64,000 nucleotides of DNA from Hwanghaeella grinnelliae (GTDB taxonomy: Bacteria > Pseudomonadota > Alphaproteobacteria > UBA8366 > Aestuariispiraceae). Position 1 is the stretch's first letter. Each line of letters opens with the position of its first letter. The stretch lies in NCBI RefSeq assembly GCF_004005845.1, contig NZ_SADE01000001.1:620001-684000 (forward strand), given 5' to 3'. Shown piece after piece: positions 43,728 through 52,451 of the stretch. Position numbers and translations under genes: made by a program. Below the pieces are notes generated by a model that was given only the letters and a program-made list of their open reading frames with translations, was not told the DNA's origin and searched no databases.

Positions 43728-45002
43728 ATGCCGATCGAAAAAGTGGACACCGTGGTTGTGGGCGGTGGTCAGGCCGGCTTGGCCATGAGCGAGCATTTGA
43801 GCGCTTGCGGCATTTCCCATGTCGTCCTGGAGCGGCATCGCATCGCCGAACGATGGCGGTCGGAGCGATGGGATTCGCTGGTCGCCAACGGTCCCGCCTG
43901 GCACGATCGGTTCCCCGGAATGGAGTTCGCCGATATCGACCCGGACGCCTTCGCACCGAAAGAAATGGTCGCGGATTACCTTGCCGCCTATGCGGAAAAG
44001 ATCAACGCCCCGATCCGGACGGGCGTTGCTGTGACAAGCGTGGAACGCATCCAAGGCAGCGTCCAATTCCGCGTCGAAACCTCGGACGGGGTGATCGAAG
44101 CCAACAACGTCGTGGCCGCGACGGGACCCTTTCAGAAGCCCGTTATTCCGCCGATCGTCCCTGAAACCGCGGGTGTGTCGCAGATCCATTCAAGCGCCTA
44201 CCGCAATCCGGACCAGTTGCCGGACGGTGGGGTGCTGGTGGTTGGTGCCGGGTCGTCCGGCGTGCAGATCGCCGATGAACTCAACCGCGCCGGTAGGACG
44301 GTCTATCTATCGGCCGGACCGCATGACCGCCCGCCGCGCAGTTATCGCGGCCGCGACTATGTCTGGTGGCTTGGTGTGCTGGGGCTGTGGGACCTGGAAG
44401 TGCCGAAAGCCGGCAGTGAACATGTCACCATCGCCGTCAGCGGCGCGCGCGGCGGCCACACGGTCGATTTCCGGAACCTTGTTGATCAGGGGATCAATCT
44501 GGTCGGCATGACGGAAGCATACAACGATGGTGTTCTGACTTTCGCAAACGACCTCGCGGGGAATATCGCCTATGGCGACCGCAACTACCTCTCGGTCCTG
44601 GACGAGGCGGATGCTTATGTTGAGCGCTACGGCCTCGACCTGCCGGAGGAACCGGACGCGCGAGTGATCGGCCCCGACCCTGATTGTTTCACCAATCCCA
44701 TCCTGGAATTGAAATTGGCGGAGGCCGGCATCACGACAATTCTGTGGGCGACCGGTTTTGCGCTCGATTTCGGTTGGCTGAAGGCGGATGTCTTTGACGA
44801 GAAGGGAAAGCCGAAGCATCAGCGCGGGGTGTCGGTGGATCCGGGTATCTACTTCCTGGGCCTGCCCTGGCTGCAGAAACGGGGATCGTCCTTCATCTAC
44901 GGGGTTTGGCACGACGCCAAATACTTGGCGGACCACATCTTCAAACAGGGTAGCTATACCGTCTACGATGACTATGCGCGGCATAAGTCCGGCGGTGCGT
45001 AG
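43728..45002 (+). CDS. Flavin-dependent monooxygenase (FMO/CzcO-like)
   Basis: A 424-residue FAD/NADPH-dependent oxygenase. The FAD Rossmann motif is VVVGGGQAGLAMSEHL near residue 8 and the NADPH motif VLVVGAGSSGVQIADEL near residue 166. SQIHSSAY sits where the FMO-type fingerprint occurs, and the late ATG-type motif is LWATGFALDFGWL. The ATG at 43728 has GAGAGGG upstream. It is followed 35 bp later by a LysR regulator. With RidA, DUF1028 and an M20 deacylase around it, oxidation of a nitrogen-containing compound is plausible. Confidence 0.86.
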   Translation: MPIEKVDTVVVGGGQAGLAMSEHLSACGISHVVLERHRIAERWRSERWDSLVANGPAWHDRFPGMEFADIDPDAFAPKEMVADYLAAYAEKINAPIRTGVAVTSVERIQGSVQFRVETSDGVIEANNVVAATGPFQKPVIPPIVPETAGVSQIHSSAYRNPDQLPDGGVLVVGAGSSGVQIADELNRAGRTVYLSAGPHDRPPRSYRGRDYVWWLGVLGLWDLEVPKAGSEHVTIAVSGARGGHTVDFRNLVDQGINLVGMTEAYNDGVLTFANDLAGNIAYGDRNYLSVLDEADAYVERYGLDLPEEPDARVIGPDPDCFTNPILELKLAEAGITTILWATGFALDFGWLKADVFDEKGKPKHQRGVSVDPGIYFLGLPWLQKRGSSFIYGVWHDAKYLADHIFKQGSYTVYDDYARHKSGGA

Positions 45003-45037
45003 GATAACTGATAGCTTGTAGGGAGCCGCCGATAACC

Positions 45038-45967
45038 ATGGCGCTCAAGTTCACGCTTCGCCAACTGGAGTATTTCGTGGCGGTCGGAGAAGTCGGCAGC
45101 ATCGCCGCGGCGGCTGAGCGCGTGAACGTATCCTCCCCATCCCTGTCGACGGCAATCTCCCAGCTTGAGGCCGCCTTCGGTGTTCAGCTCTTCGTGCGCC
45201 AGCATGCTCAAGGCTTGTCTCTCACACCGGGTGGGCGGCGTTTCTTCATGGCGGCGAAGGCCGTTCTGGAAAGCGGGGCGGCGCTTCACGACATCGCCAG
45301 CGAAATCTCGGAGCAGGTGCGCGGACCGATCCATGTGGGATGCCTCGTCACTGTTGCGCCTTTCGTCCTCCCGGAAATCCGGAAAGGGTTCGCGGATGCA
45401 AACCCGGAAGTGGAATTCCGCCAGCAGGAGGCGCACCAGGGCGACTTGATCCATATGTTGCGTCGCGCCGACATCGACGTTGCGCTGACTTACGATTTGG
45501 AAATCCCCCAGGACGTGGCGTTCGAGCCGCTGTTGACCCTGGCGCCGCACGCCCTGGTCCATCCGGACCATCCGGTCGCCGGGAAGAAATCCGTCAGTCT
45601 GAAAGCCTTGGCACCCTTGCCCTTCATCCTGCTCGACCTGCCGTTCAGCAGCGACTACTTCATGTCGCTGTTTCAGGCCGAAGGGCTGCGGCCGGACATC
45701 CGGGAACGCACGGGCCATGTTTCGATGTTGCGTTCGATGGTGGCGAACGGATTCGGCTACGGCTTGTTGAACGTGCCCAGTATGAATGCCGACGCACCTG
45801 ACGGGAAACCGCTTTGCTATGTACCGATACGGGGGAATGTCAGATCCGTGAAGCTCGGCCTTGCAACGATGGCGTCCGATAGGACGTCGCGGGTCCTTAA
45901 AGCCTTTGCGGAGCATTGCCGCGCCCAAATTTCGGTAAAATCCGCCCCGGGCATGGCGCTGCTTTGA
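45038..45967 (+). CDS. LysR family transcriptional regulator
   Basis: A 309-residue LysR-type regulator. The N-terminal winged helix (FTLRQLEYFVAVGEVGSIAA, then SSPSLSTAISQLEAAFGVQLF) is followed by a periplasmic-binding-like effector domain (GPIHVGCLVTVAPFVLPEIR). It lies 35 bp after the monooxygenase gene and is probably co-transcribed. The palindrome at 43612 is its likely target. It is convergent with the ArgE-type gene. Confidence 0.92.
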   Translation: MALKFTLRQLEYFVAVGEVGSIAAAAERVNVSSPSLSTAISQLEAAFGVQLFVRQHAQGLSLTPGGRRFFMAAKAVLESGAALHDIASEISEQVRGPIHVGCLVTVAPFVLPEIRKGFADANPEVEFRQQEAHQGDLIHMLRRADIDVALTYDLEIPQDVAFEPLLTLAPHALVHPDHPVAGKKSVSLKALAPLPFILLDLPFSSDYFMSLFQAEGLRPDIRERTGHVSMLRSMVANGFGYGLLNVPSMNADAPDGKPLCYVPIRGNVRSVKLGLATMASDRTSRVLKAFAEHCRAQISVKSAPGMALL

Positions 45968-45971
45968 GGTT

Positions 45972-47114
45972 CTAGGCGGACAGCCGGTCCACCAGCGCGC
46001 CCAGCATGGTGTCGCATTTCATCATCTGTTCGATGGTGATGAATTCATCGGGCTTGTGGCCCTGGGCCATGGAACCGGGACCGCAGACCACTGTGGGGAT
46101 ACCGACCTGCGTGCTGAACAAACCGCCTTCCGTCCCGAAGGCAAGTTTGGTCGTGCTGTTCGCCCCGGTCAGCGATTGGACGAAACGGACGACCTCTGCC
46201 TCCAAGGGGGTGTCCAAGCCGGGATAACTGTTGACGATGTCGATCCCGATGCCGGCATCCTCGCCAAAAGGCCTGGCGATTTCGACGGCTGTTGCTTCGA
46301 TCCGTTCGAAGATGGCGTTTGGATCATCGGATTGGATATTGCGGACTTCGAAATCGACCGTGCATTCGTTGGGCACGATGTTCAGGGCCGTGCCGCCCGC
46401 GATGATGCCGGGATGGATAGTGGTATAGGGGATGTCATAGGCATCGTCGCGCGTGGCCGACGTTGCGATTTCAGCCTGCATTTCCTGCAACATTCCGATA
46501 AAAGCCGCGGCCACCTGGATTGCGTTGACGCCGGTTGGGGCCAGGGCGGAATGGACCGATTTTCCGGTGCAGATCGCGCGCGCGGCCGTCTTCCCCTTGT
46601 GTCCGTTTGCGACGACCAGTTCGGTGGGCTCGCCAACAATGCACATCGCGGGCTTGATCGGCGCGGCTTCAAGCATGTCGAGCAGGCGTCGAACGCCGAC
46701 ACATCCGATTTCCTCGTCGTAGGAAAAGGCGAGATGCAACGGTTTGGATAACGGCCGTTTTGACGCGGCGATGGCGGCGTGGATGGCGCAGGCCACGAAG
46801 CCCTTCATATCGGTCGTGCCGCGTCCATAAAGGCGGCTGTCGCGTTCCGTCATCGCGAAAGGGTCGACGGTCCAGGCCTGACCGGTGACCGGTACCACAT
46901 CCGTATGGCCGGATAACATGACGCCGCCCTTATCATCGGGGCCGACGGTGGCATAGAGGTTCGCACAATGGCCGGCCGGATCTTCGACCAGCGTGCTTTC
47001 AATGCCGGCCTCGTCCAGCAAGCCCCGGATATAGTCGATCAGTGCCCTGTTCGGCGTCCGGCTCACCGTGTCGAAGGCGATCAGCTTGTCCAAAATCTCG
47101 ATACTGCTCGGCAT
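45972..47114 (-). CDS. argE: Acetylornithine deacetylase-type M20 amidohydrolase
   Basis: A 380-residue metal-dependent M20 peptidase-family enzyme. It has the metal-ligand motifs LSGHTDVVPV, YGRGTTDMKGF and SYDEEIGCVG (general-base Glu-Glu), then VGEPTEL and the final HKPDEFI. Overall it matches ArgE. Its place next to LysR, RidA and a monooxygenase suggests it may hydrolyse an N-acyl or carbamoyl product instead of serving arginine synthesis, so the gene symbol is by similarity only. Start ATG with AAAGGA. Confidence 0.82.
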   Translation of the reverse strand: MPSSIEILDKLIAFDTVSRTPNRALIDYIRGLLDEAGIESTLVEDPAGHCANLYATVGPDDKGGVMLSGHTDVVPVTGQAWTVDPFAMTERDSRLYGRGTTDMKGFVACAIHAAIAASKRPLSKPLHLAFSYDEEIGCVGVRRLLDMLEAAPIKPAMCIVGEPTELVVANGHKGKTAARAICTGKSVHSALAPTGVNAIQVAAAFIGMLQEMQAEIATSATRDDAYDIPYTTIHPGIIAGGTALNIVPNECTVDFEVRNIQSDDPNAIFERIEATAVEIARPFGEDAGIGIDIVNSYPGLDTPLEAEVVRFVQSLTGANSTTKLAFGTEGGLFSTQVGIPTVVCGPGSMAQGHKPDEFITIEQMMKCDTMLGALVDRLSA

Positions 47115-47218
47115 GACGGGTCCTTTGCGGTTACAGTCCCATCCCTATCCCATCCGCGCGCCGCCTCCAATTCGCTTTTCTTGATCCCAGGGAACGGGTT
47201 TGTTTAGCCCTAGACCGT

Positions 47219-47247
47219 TTGTCACAAAATGAATCGTCGTTCATTAT
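47219..47247 (+). promoter_or_regulatory. Promoter with TetR-like palindrome AATGAA-N6-TTCATT
   Basis: TTGTCA (47219-47224) and CATTAT (47242-47247) are 17 bp apart, like -35 and -10 boxes. The palindrome AATGAA-TCGTCG-TTCATT at 47228-47245 fills the spacer. It lies 35 bp before the monooxygenase start. A repressor bound here would block RNA polymerase. The TetR gene at 49777 is a plausible partner. Confidence 0.5.
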
Positions 47248-47279
47248 TCTGCCTGTCTATTAGCTGAGAAGGGGCGATT

Positions 47280-48965
47280 ATGAGCAGCGCATCGATTTCC
47301 AAGGGAGCCGCCGGCACCGCCCCGACTTCAAACATGCATTTTGACGCGATCGTTATCGGTGCCGGTTTCACCGGCCTCTATCAGCTTCACTTGCTGCGCG
47401 GCAGACTGGGCTTGAAGGTCAAGGTTCTGGAACGCGGCGACGGCGTTGGGGGGACGTGGTACTGGAACCGTTATCCCGGCGCGCGCTGTGATTCCGAAAG
47501 CCATTCCTATTGTTACTATTTCGATGATGAGATCCTGCAGGAATGGGAGTGGTCCGAGCGCTATCCGCAACAGCCGGAAATCGTCCGGTATCTGAATTTC
47601 GTCGCCGACAAGCTGGAGCTGAAGCGGGATATTGAATTCGGCGCGAACGTGACCGCGGCGCGTTATGACGAAGCGGCCAACCTTTGGCATGTGGAAACGG
47701 AAGCGGGCGAAGTCTTCACCGCGAAATATTTCATTACTGGTGTCGGCTGTCTTTCCTCGGCGAACGTGCCGAACATTCCGGGCCGCGATAGCTTCAAGGG
47801 TGACTGGTACCATACCGGTCAATGGCCGCATGAGGGTGTCGATTTTACCGGCAAGCGGGTCGGTCAGATCGGCACGGGATCGACGGGTATTCAGGCTGTG
47901 CCGGTGATCGCGGAAACGGCGGAACATCTGACCGTCTTCCAGCGCACCGCGAACTATAGCATCCCCGCCCAGAACGGCCCCCTTTCCGACGAATTCAAGA
48001 AATGGGCGAAGCAGAACACTGATGAGATCCGCCGCAAGATGCACGCCTCCACAAACGGCCATCCGTTCCTGTTCGAGGACCGCGATGCCGCCGATGTGAC
48101 CGATGCTGAACGGCAGGCGATCTATGAGAAGGCTTGGGAGGTTGGCGGACTTCGCTTCCGTGCTGTGTTCCGGGACCTGCTGATCGACAAGGCGGCGAAC
48201 GATACGGCAGCAGAATTTCTGAAGGGCAAAATCCGTGAGATCGTGAAGGATCCGCAAAAGGCAGAGATCTTGGCCACCATCGATCATCCCTTCGCGACCA
48301 AACGGCCGCCCATCGATACCGGCTATTTCGAGGCCTATAACCGCGACAATGTGAGTATCGTCGATTTGCGGAAGACGCCGATTGTTGAGATCACCGAAAA
48401 GGGCGTCCGGACGGCGGATCAGGAATACGAACTGGACATCATCGTCTTCGCGACCGGTTTCGACGCGATGACGGGATCGCTGCTGAAACTCGGGATCGTC
48501 GGTCGGGGTGGTGTGCCGCTCTCTAAGGCATGGGAAGCCGGGCCACGGACATATCTGGGGCTGCAGGTCGCGGGCTTCCCGAACATGTTCACCATCACCG
48601 GGCCCGGTAGTCCTTCCGTCCTGTCCAACATGCCGGTTGCGATTGAGCAGCATGTTGAATGGGTCGCCGACTGCATCGAGCATATGGAAAAGAACGGTAT
48701 CGACCGGATCGAACCGACCGAGGAGGCTGTGGCGGGCTGGGTCGACCATGTGAACGACGCGGCCAACGCCACCCTGCTGCCGCAAGCGGGCCATTCCTGG
48801 TATCTCGGCGCGAACGTGCCGGGTAAGCCGCGTGTCTTCATGCCCTATGCGGGCGGTATGGCGCGGTTCCGGAAGATTTGTGACGAGGTCGCGGCGGATG
48901 GCTATCGCGGCTTCGCGTTCTCAAACGACGGTGTGCCACAAAGCGGCCTGCACGCCGCGCAATAA
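47280..48965 (+). CDS. Baeyer-Villiger-type flavin monooxygenase
   Basis: A 561-residue class B flavoprotein monooxygenase of the cyclohexanone monooxygenase group, which inserts oxygen next to a ketone using FAD and NADPH. It has FAD motif IVIGAGFTGLYQLHLL near residue 23 and GVGGTWYWNRYPGARCDSES. The diagnostic fingerprint FKGDWYHTGQWP (FxGxxxHxxxWP) is intact and followed by NADPH motif GQIGTGSTGIQ. The substrate is not known. It forms a unit with the SDR gene 20 bp downstream, which could supply or remove the ketone. Confidence 0.92.
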   Translation: MSSASISKGAAGTAPTSNMHFDAIVIGAGFTGLYQLHLLRGRLGLKVKVLERGDGVGGTWYWNRYPGARCDSESHSYCYYFDDEILQEWEWSERYPQQPEIVRYLNFVADKLELKRDIEFGANVTAARYDEAANLWHVETEAGEVFTAKYFITGVGCLSSANVPNIPGRDSFKGDWYHTGQWPHEGVDFTGKRVGQIGTGSTGIQAVPVIAETAEHLTVFQRTANYSIPAQNGPLSDEFKKWAKQNTDEIRRKMHASTNGHPFLFEDRDAADVTDAERQAIYEKAWEVGGLRFRAVFRDLLIDKAANDTAAEFLKGKIREIVKDPQKAEILATIDHPFATKRPPIDTGYFEAYNRDNVSIVDLRKTPIVEITEKGVRTADQEYELDIIVFATGFDAMTGSLLKLGIVGRGGVPLSKAWEAGPRTYLGLQVAGFPNMFTITGPGSPSVLSNMPVAIEQHVEWVADCIEHMEKNGIDRIEPTEEAVAGWVDHVNDAANATLLPQAGHSWYLGANVPGKPRVFMPYAGGMARFRKICDEVAADGYRGFAFSNDGVPQSGLHAAQ

Positions 48966-48985
48966 TCAAGAAAAAGCGAAAAGAT

Positions 48986-49771
48986 ATGACAGGGATTGGA
49001 CGTTTGGACGGCCGTGTGGCTGTCGTCACGGGGGGCGCCAGCGGAATCGGCGCGGCATGCGCGCGTCTTTTGGCGGCGCGGGGTGCGCATGTCGTTGTGG
49101 CGGATATGAACGAACCGGGCGCCATGGCAATTGCCACGGAACTTGGCGGGACCGGTTATGCCATCGATGTTCGCGATGCGGCGGCGGTGGACGCCCTGGC
49201 TGAGAAGAGCGAGCGGGAGGTCGGCCCAACCGATATTCTGGTTACTTCAGCCGGTGTTGTGCAGGCGCCCTTGGCGCCGGAAGATCTGCCGCTGGATGTC
49301 TATGACAACATTATCGCGGTGAACCTGCGCGGAACCTATCTGACCGCAAAGGCCTTTGGCGCTTTTATGGTGAACCGTCGGCGCGGGTCTATCGTGACGA
49401 TCAGCTCTGTCACCGCCGAACGTTCGGTTCCCCTGCATGCCTATGCGCCAACCAAGGCGGCCGTGACGAATCTGACCGCCGGCCTCGCCGCCGAGTGGGG
49501 CCGTGCCGGCATTCGGGTGAACACGGTAGAGCCCGGATACACAAGAACGCCAGCCCTGCAGGATCAGATCGATAGGGGCAACCGCGACCCGTCGCTGTTG
49601 GAAGCAAATTCGACCCTGGGCCGGATGGTGGAGCCGGAAGAAATTGCCAAGGCGGTTGCTTTCCTGGCTTCCGACGAAGCCTCCGCCATCACGGGAATTG
49701 CGTTGCCGGTGGATGCGGGGTTTTTCTGTGCTGGGTCATGGCATCCCTATGGCGGCGTGCGGCCCCGGTAA
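48986..49771 (+). CDS. Short-chain dehydrogenase/reductase
   Basis: A 261-residue classical SDR. It has the cofactor motif VTGGASGIGAACARLL, Asp in VVADMN suggesting NAD preference, the Ser-Tyr-Lys catalytic set (TISSVTAE, YAPTKAA) and PGYTRTPAL. It lies 20 bp after the Baeyer-Villiger monooxygenase and probably oxidises an alcohol to that enzyme's ketone substrate. It is convergent with a TetR gene. Confidence 0.9.
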   Translation: MTGIGRLDGRVAVVTGGASGIGAACARLLAARGAHVVVADMNEPGAMAIATELGGTGYAIDVRDAAAVDALAEKSEREVGPTDILVTSAGVVQAPLAPEDLPLDVYDNIIAVNLRGTYLTAKAFGAFMVNRRRGSIVTISSVTAERSVPLHAYAPTKAAVTNLTAGLAAEWGRAGIRVNTVEPGYTRTPALQDQIDRGNRDPSLLEANSTLGRMVEPEEIAKAVAFLASDEASAITGIALPVDAGFFCAGSWHPYGGVRPR

Positions 49772-49776
49772 GGCGG

Positions 49777-50412
49777 TCAGGCAAAAAGCCCCTTCGTGAG
49801 AACCTTCATATAGGCTTTGATGACATGGCCGGGGACCGGTCCGGCATGGCCGTTTTCATCCCGTGCGTAGCGCATCGCGATGTAGGACCGGGCCGCCAAC
49901 AGCATATAGATCACCGTTTCCAGCTCATCCGCGTCGAAGCCTTCTATCTCGCCGCGCACAACCGCGCGGTTAAGAGCGTTTCGGTATCCTTCGACCAGGA
50001 CACGGAAATGTTCCGCATGCGCTTTGGGGGCGAAGACTTCCGCTTCGTATAAAATTCGGTAGAAGCCCGGATGTTGGTCGAGATAAGCGAAGAACGCTTC
50101 CAGCCGCGCTTCCTCCCGCGCCGGACCGACGAGGTCACGCGGCAGGGATACCGCGATATGGTCCAGCATTCCGCGGCCCATATAAGGCAGCAGTTTGTCG
50201 AGGATGTCCTGCCGTGAGTCGAAATAATTGTAGAACGTTCCCTGCGCGACACCGGCCAGCTGGGTGATTTTCGCGATCGAGGCTTCGGCATACCCGTCCC
50301 GTCCCACGACCTCGGCCGCTGCTTCGAGAAGAAGCGTATATGTCTGCTTCGCCTTTTCCTCGCGGGACATCCGTTTGGGGGGAAGGGGAATAACGGCTTC
50401 GGGTCTGCTCAT
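49777..50412 (-). CDS. TetR/AcrR family regulator
   Basis: A 211-residue regulator with an N-terminal TetR helix-turn-helix (residues ~25-70, AEVVGRDGYAEASIAKITQL, then GVAQGTFYNYFDSRQ) and an all-helical ligand domain. It is convergent with the monooxygenase/SDR pair, whose promoter holds a TetR-like palindrome. No clear full copy of that palindrome precedes its own start, so self-regulation is not evident. Confidence 0.9.
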   Translation of the reverse strand: MSRPEAVIPLPPKRMSREEKAKQTYTLLLEAAAEVVGRDGYAEASIAKITQLAGVAQGTFYNYFDSRQDILDKLLPYMGRGMLDHIAVSLPRDLVGPAREEARLEAFFAYLDQHPGFYRILYEAEVFAPKAHAEHFRVLVEGYRNALNRAVVRGEIEGFDADELETVIYMLLAARSYIAMRYARDENGHAGPVPGHVIKAYMKVLTKGLFA

Positions 50413-50598
50413 GACGCAAAGTCGTAAATGACGGTCGGCGGCCTGGGGCCGTTTTCTTGGCGGATATCGCCGACAGTTTGGTTGGGATCCGTCCGGTGTT
50501 TTTTCCCTCTAAAGGCCATGAAGCCGCCCCGTCGCGTTATTCATTGTTCTTCGGCCCAGTTTGTTGTTGAGCAGCGCCGAAGGCAAGTGTGATGCCCG

Positions 50599-50637
50599 GC
50601 GCTTTTGCCATGCGCTTTTGCCATGCGCTTTTGCTCC
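50599..50637. repeat. 13-bp tandem repeat, three copies
   Basis: GCGCTTTTGCCAT occurs twice in perfect tandem at 50599 and 50612, and a third copy at 50625 differs only in its last bases. It may vary in copy number between strains. No function is evident. Confidence 0.7.
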
Positions 50638-50708
50638 GCGCCTATGCTCGGGCGCAAACCTCTCCGACAGGTATGCTTGGGAATCCTTGACTGCTGCTTC
50701 TCTTTTTG

Positions 50709-50738
50709 ATATTGAATTCAGAATTCAGAATGCAATAT
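50709..50738. promoter_or_regulatory. 30-bp palindrome upstream of GntR gene
   Basis: ATATTGAATTC and GAATGCAATAT flank a central GAATTC; 13 of 15 base pairs match. It ends 17 bp before the start of the GntR gene and is a good candidate for an autoregulatory operator. Confidence 0.5.
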
Positions 50739-50755
50739 TCCCGTGAGAAAGCCAT

Positions 50756-51430
50756 ATGAGCATCATTCGTTCCGTGCCGAATTTGACGGATCAGGTTTAT
50801 CAATTGGTTGTCGATGAGATTTGCGACGGCATTTTGCCTGCGGGTTCCCATTTGGTGCAGGAGCGGCTCGCGGAACGGTTCGGTGTTTCCCGTCAGCCGG
50901 TTCAGCAGGCCATCGCCTTGCTAAAAGCGGACGGTTTGATTGAAGAGATCGGAAAGCGCGGAATGCAAGTTGCCGCCCTCGACCTCGCCATGATGCGCGC
51001 ACATTACCAGCTCCGCGGGACGTTGGATGCCTTGGCCGCGCAACTGGCGGCAAAGCGCGCAGCGGCCGATCCGAACTTGGCGGCGGAAATCGATGTACGG
51101 GGGCGAGAAATAATCCGCCGCGGATTCAAGGCCGTCCATAGCGGCAGCGTTCCAAACCAGATTCAGGAAGAAGCGGCCTTTCATTTCTTTGTTTATGAGA
51201 TCTCCGGCAATCCGCTTATGACGAAAAGCGCGGAGCCGCATTGGCGCTATCTGCGCAGGGCGATCGGCGACAGGTTGCGTGAAACACCGCAGCCCGAATC
51301 CATATGGAAGCAGCATGAAGAGATTCTTGATGCCGTGATTTCCGGACAGCCCGGCTTGGCTGAGAAGCGCGCGTTGGAACATGTGCGTTTGGCGACGGAG
51401 ATGCTGGTGGAGACATTTTCGCCGGCCTGA
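50756..51430 (+). CDS. GntR family regulator (FCD type)
   Basis: A 224-residue regulator with an N-terminal GntR winged helix (residues ~5-70, LVQERLAERFGVSRQPVQQA) and an all-helical FCD effector domain. The FCD histidines that often bind metal are not all obvious (FHFFVYEISGNPL is present). It lies 89 bp before the class II aldolase gene and probably controls it together with its own promoter. Confidence 0.92.
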   Translation: MSIIRSVPNLTDQVYQLVVDEICDGILPAGSHLVQERLAERFGVSRQPVQQAIALLKADGLIEEIGKRGMQVAALDLAMMRAHYQLRGTLDALAAQLAAKRAAADPNLAAEIDVRGREIIRRGFKAVHSGSVPNQIQEEAAFHFFVYEISGNPLMTKSAEPHWRYLRRAIGDRLRETPQPESIWKQHEEILDAVISGQPGLAEKRALEHVRLATEMLVETFSPA

Positions 51431-51519
51431 GATTTCGACCTTTGTTGACGATGCCGGGTCGAATCCCATCGCCGGCAACCGAATAAGTGAAACCAAGAAA
51501 ACCCGAAGGGGAGACCGCC

Positions 51520-52332
51520 ATGCTTGACCTTGGAAACCGGATTTCCGTCTATCAGCCCGAACAGGAAGGACTGAAGTTCCCGGAAGAACCCAAACTGAAC
51601 TCGAACGAGGAAATCCGGCTTGACCGTAAGAAACGCCTCGTTGCCGCGTGCCGGGCCTTCGCCCAGCAGAAATTCGACTATGGCTTCGCCGGTCATTTGA
51701 CCATCCGCGATCCGGAACATCCGGAACTGTATTGGACAAACCCGATGGCCGTGCATTTCGATCAGGTCAAGTTGTCGAACCTGATCCTGGTAGATCACAA
51801 GGGCAAGGTCATCGAAGGTGATTATGCGGTGAACCAGGCGGGCTTCGTTCTGCACGGCGCCGTGCATGAAGAGCATCCGGAGATTCTGGCGATGTGCCAT
51901 GCGCATACCTTGTATGGCACGGCCTTTGCCTCGCTTGGCCGACCGCTGGATCCGATTAGCCAGGACGCCTGCGCCTTTTATGAAGACCATGTGGTGATCG
52001 AAGAAAAGGCGGGCGCGGTCGCCGTGGAAACCGATGCCGGGCCGCAGGTCGCCAAGGCCTTTAAGGGCGTCAAGGCGGCCATCCATCAGAACCATGGTCT
52101 GTTGACCGCAAGCCGGCACAGCATCGACTCTGCGGCCTTCTGGTTCATGGCGTTGGAACGTTGTTGCCAACAGCAGCTGATGATCGAACAGACAGGTATC
52201 AAGCCGACCTTCGTGCCGGAAGAATCGGCCCGCTACAGCCGCGAGCATGTCGGCAGTGACTACATCGGCTGGCTTCATTTTCAACCGATCTACGATCAAT
52301 TGTCCGAAACCCAACCCGACATGTTTCATTGA
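51520..52332 (+). CDS. Class II aldolase/adducin family protein
   Basis: A 270-residue protein of the class II aldolase (AraD/FucA) family. The zinc-site motif CHAHTLYGTAFASLG and the later IHQNHGLLTA contain the expected histidines. The N-terminal ~25 residues are an extension. Such proteins act as aldolases, epimerases or decarboxylases on sugar-like substrates. ATG 51520 has GGGGAG upstream; a GTG extension to 51487 is unlikely. The GntR gene upstream suggests catabolic control. Confidence 0.9.
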   Translation: MLDLGNRISVYQPEQEGLKFPEEPKLNSNEEIRLDRKKRLVAACRAFAQQKFDYGFAGHLTIRDPEHPELYWTNPMAVHFDQVKLSNLILVDHKGKVIEGDYAVNQAGFVLHGAVHEEHPEILAMCHAHTLYGTAFASLGRPLDPISQDACAFYEDHVVIEEKAGAVAVETDAGPQVAKAFKGVKAAIHQNHGLLTASRHSIDSAAFWFMALERCCQQQLMIEQTGIKPTFVPEESARYSREHVGSDYIGWLHFQPIYDQLSETQPDMFH

Positions 52333-52451
52333 GTGACGAAGGGGTAGGCCCACCGTTCAGTAGAATGGAAACTCAGCGGTCGACCTTTATGTTGTTAATA
52401 AGTAATATCTAAAGGAGACGTTTGAAGATAGGAAGCTGAAGTCGGTAAGCC

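Larger units (their letters stand above)
50413..50755. other. Intergenic region between TetR and GntR genes
   Basis: A 343-bp divergent control region without a credible gene. It holds a 13-bp tandem repeat (50599-50637) and a 30-bp palindrome (50709-50738) close to the GntR start. A single TTCATT half-site lies at about 50540. Confidence 0.5.

Noticed and set aside
47328-48794. Long open frame (488 codons) on the minus strand
   Set aside because: It is antisense to the Baeyer-Villiger monooxygenase, whose motifs are complete on the plus strand.
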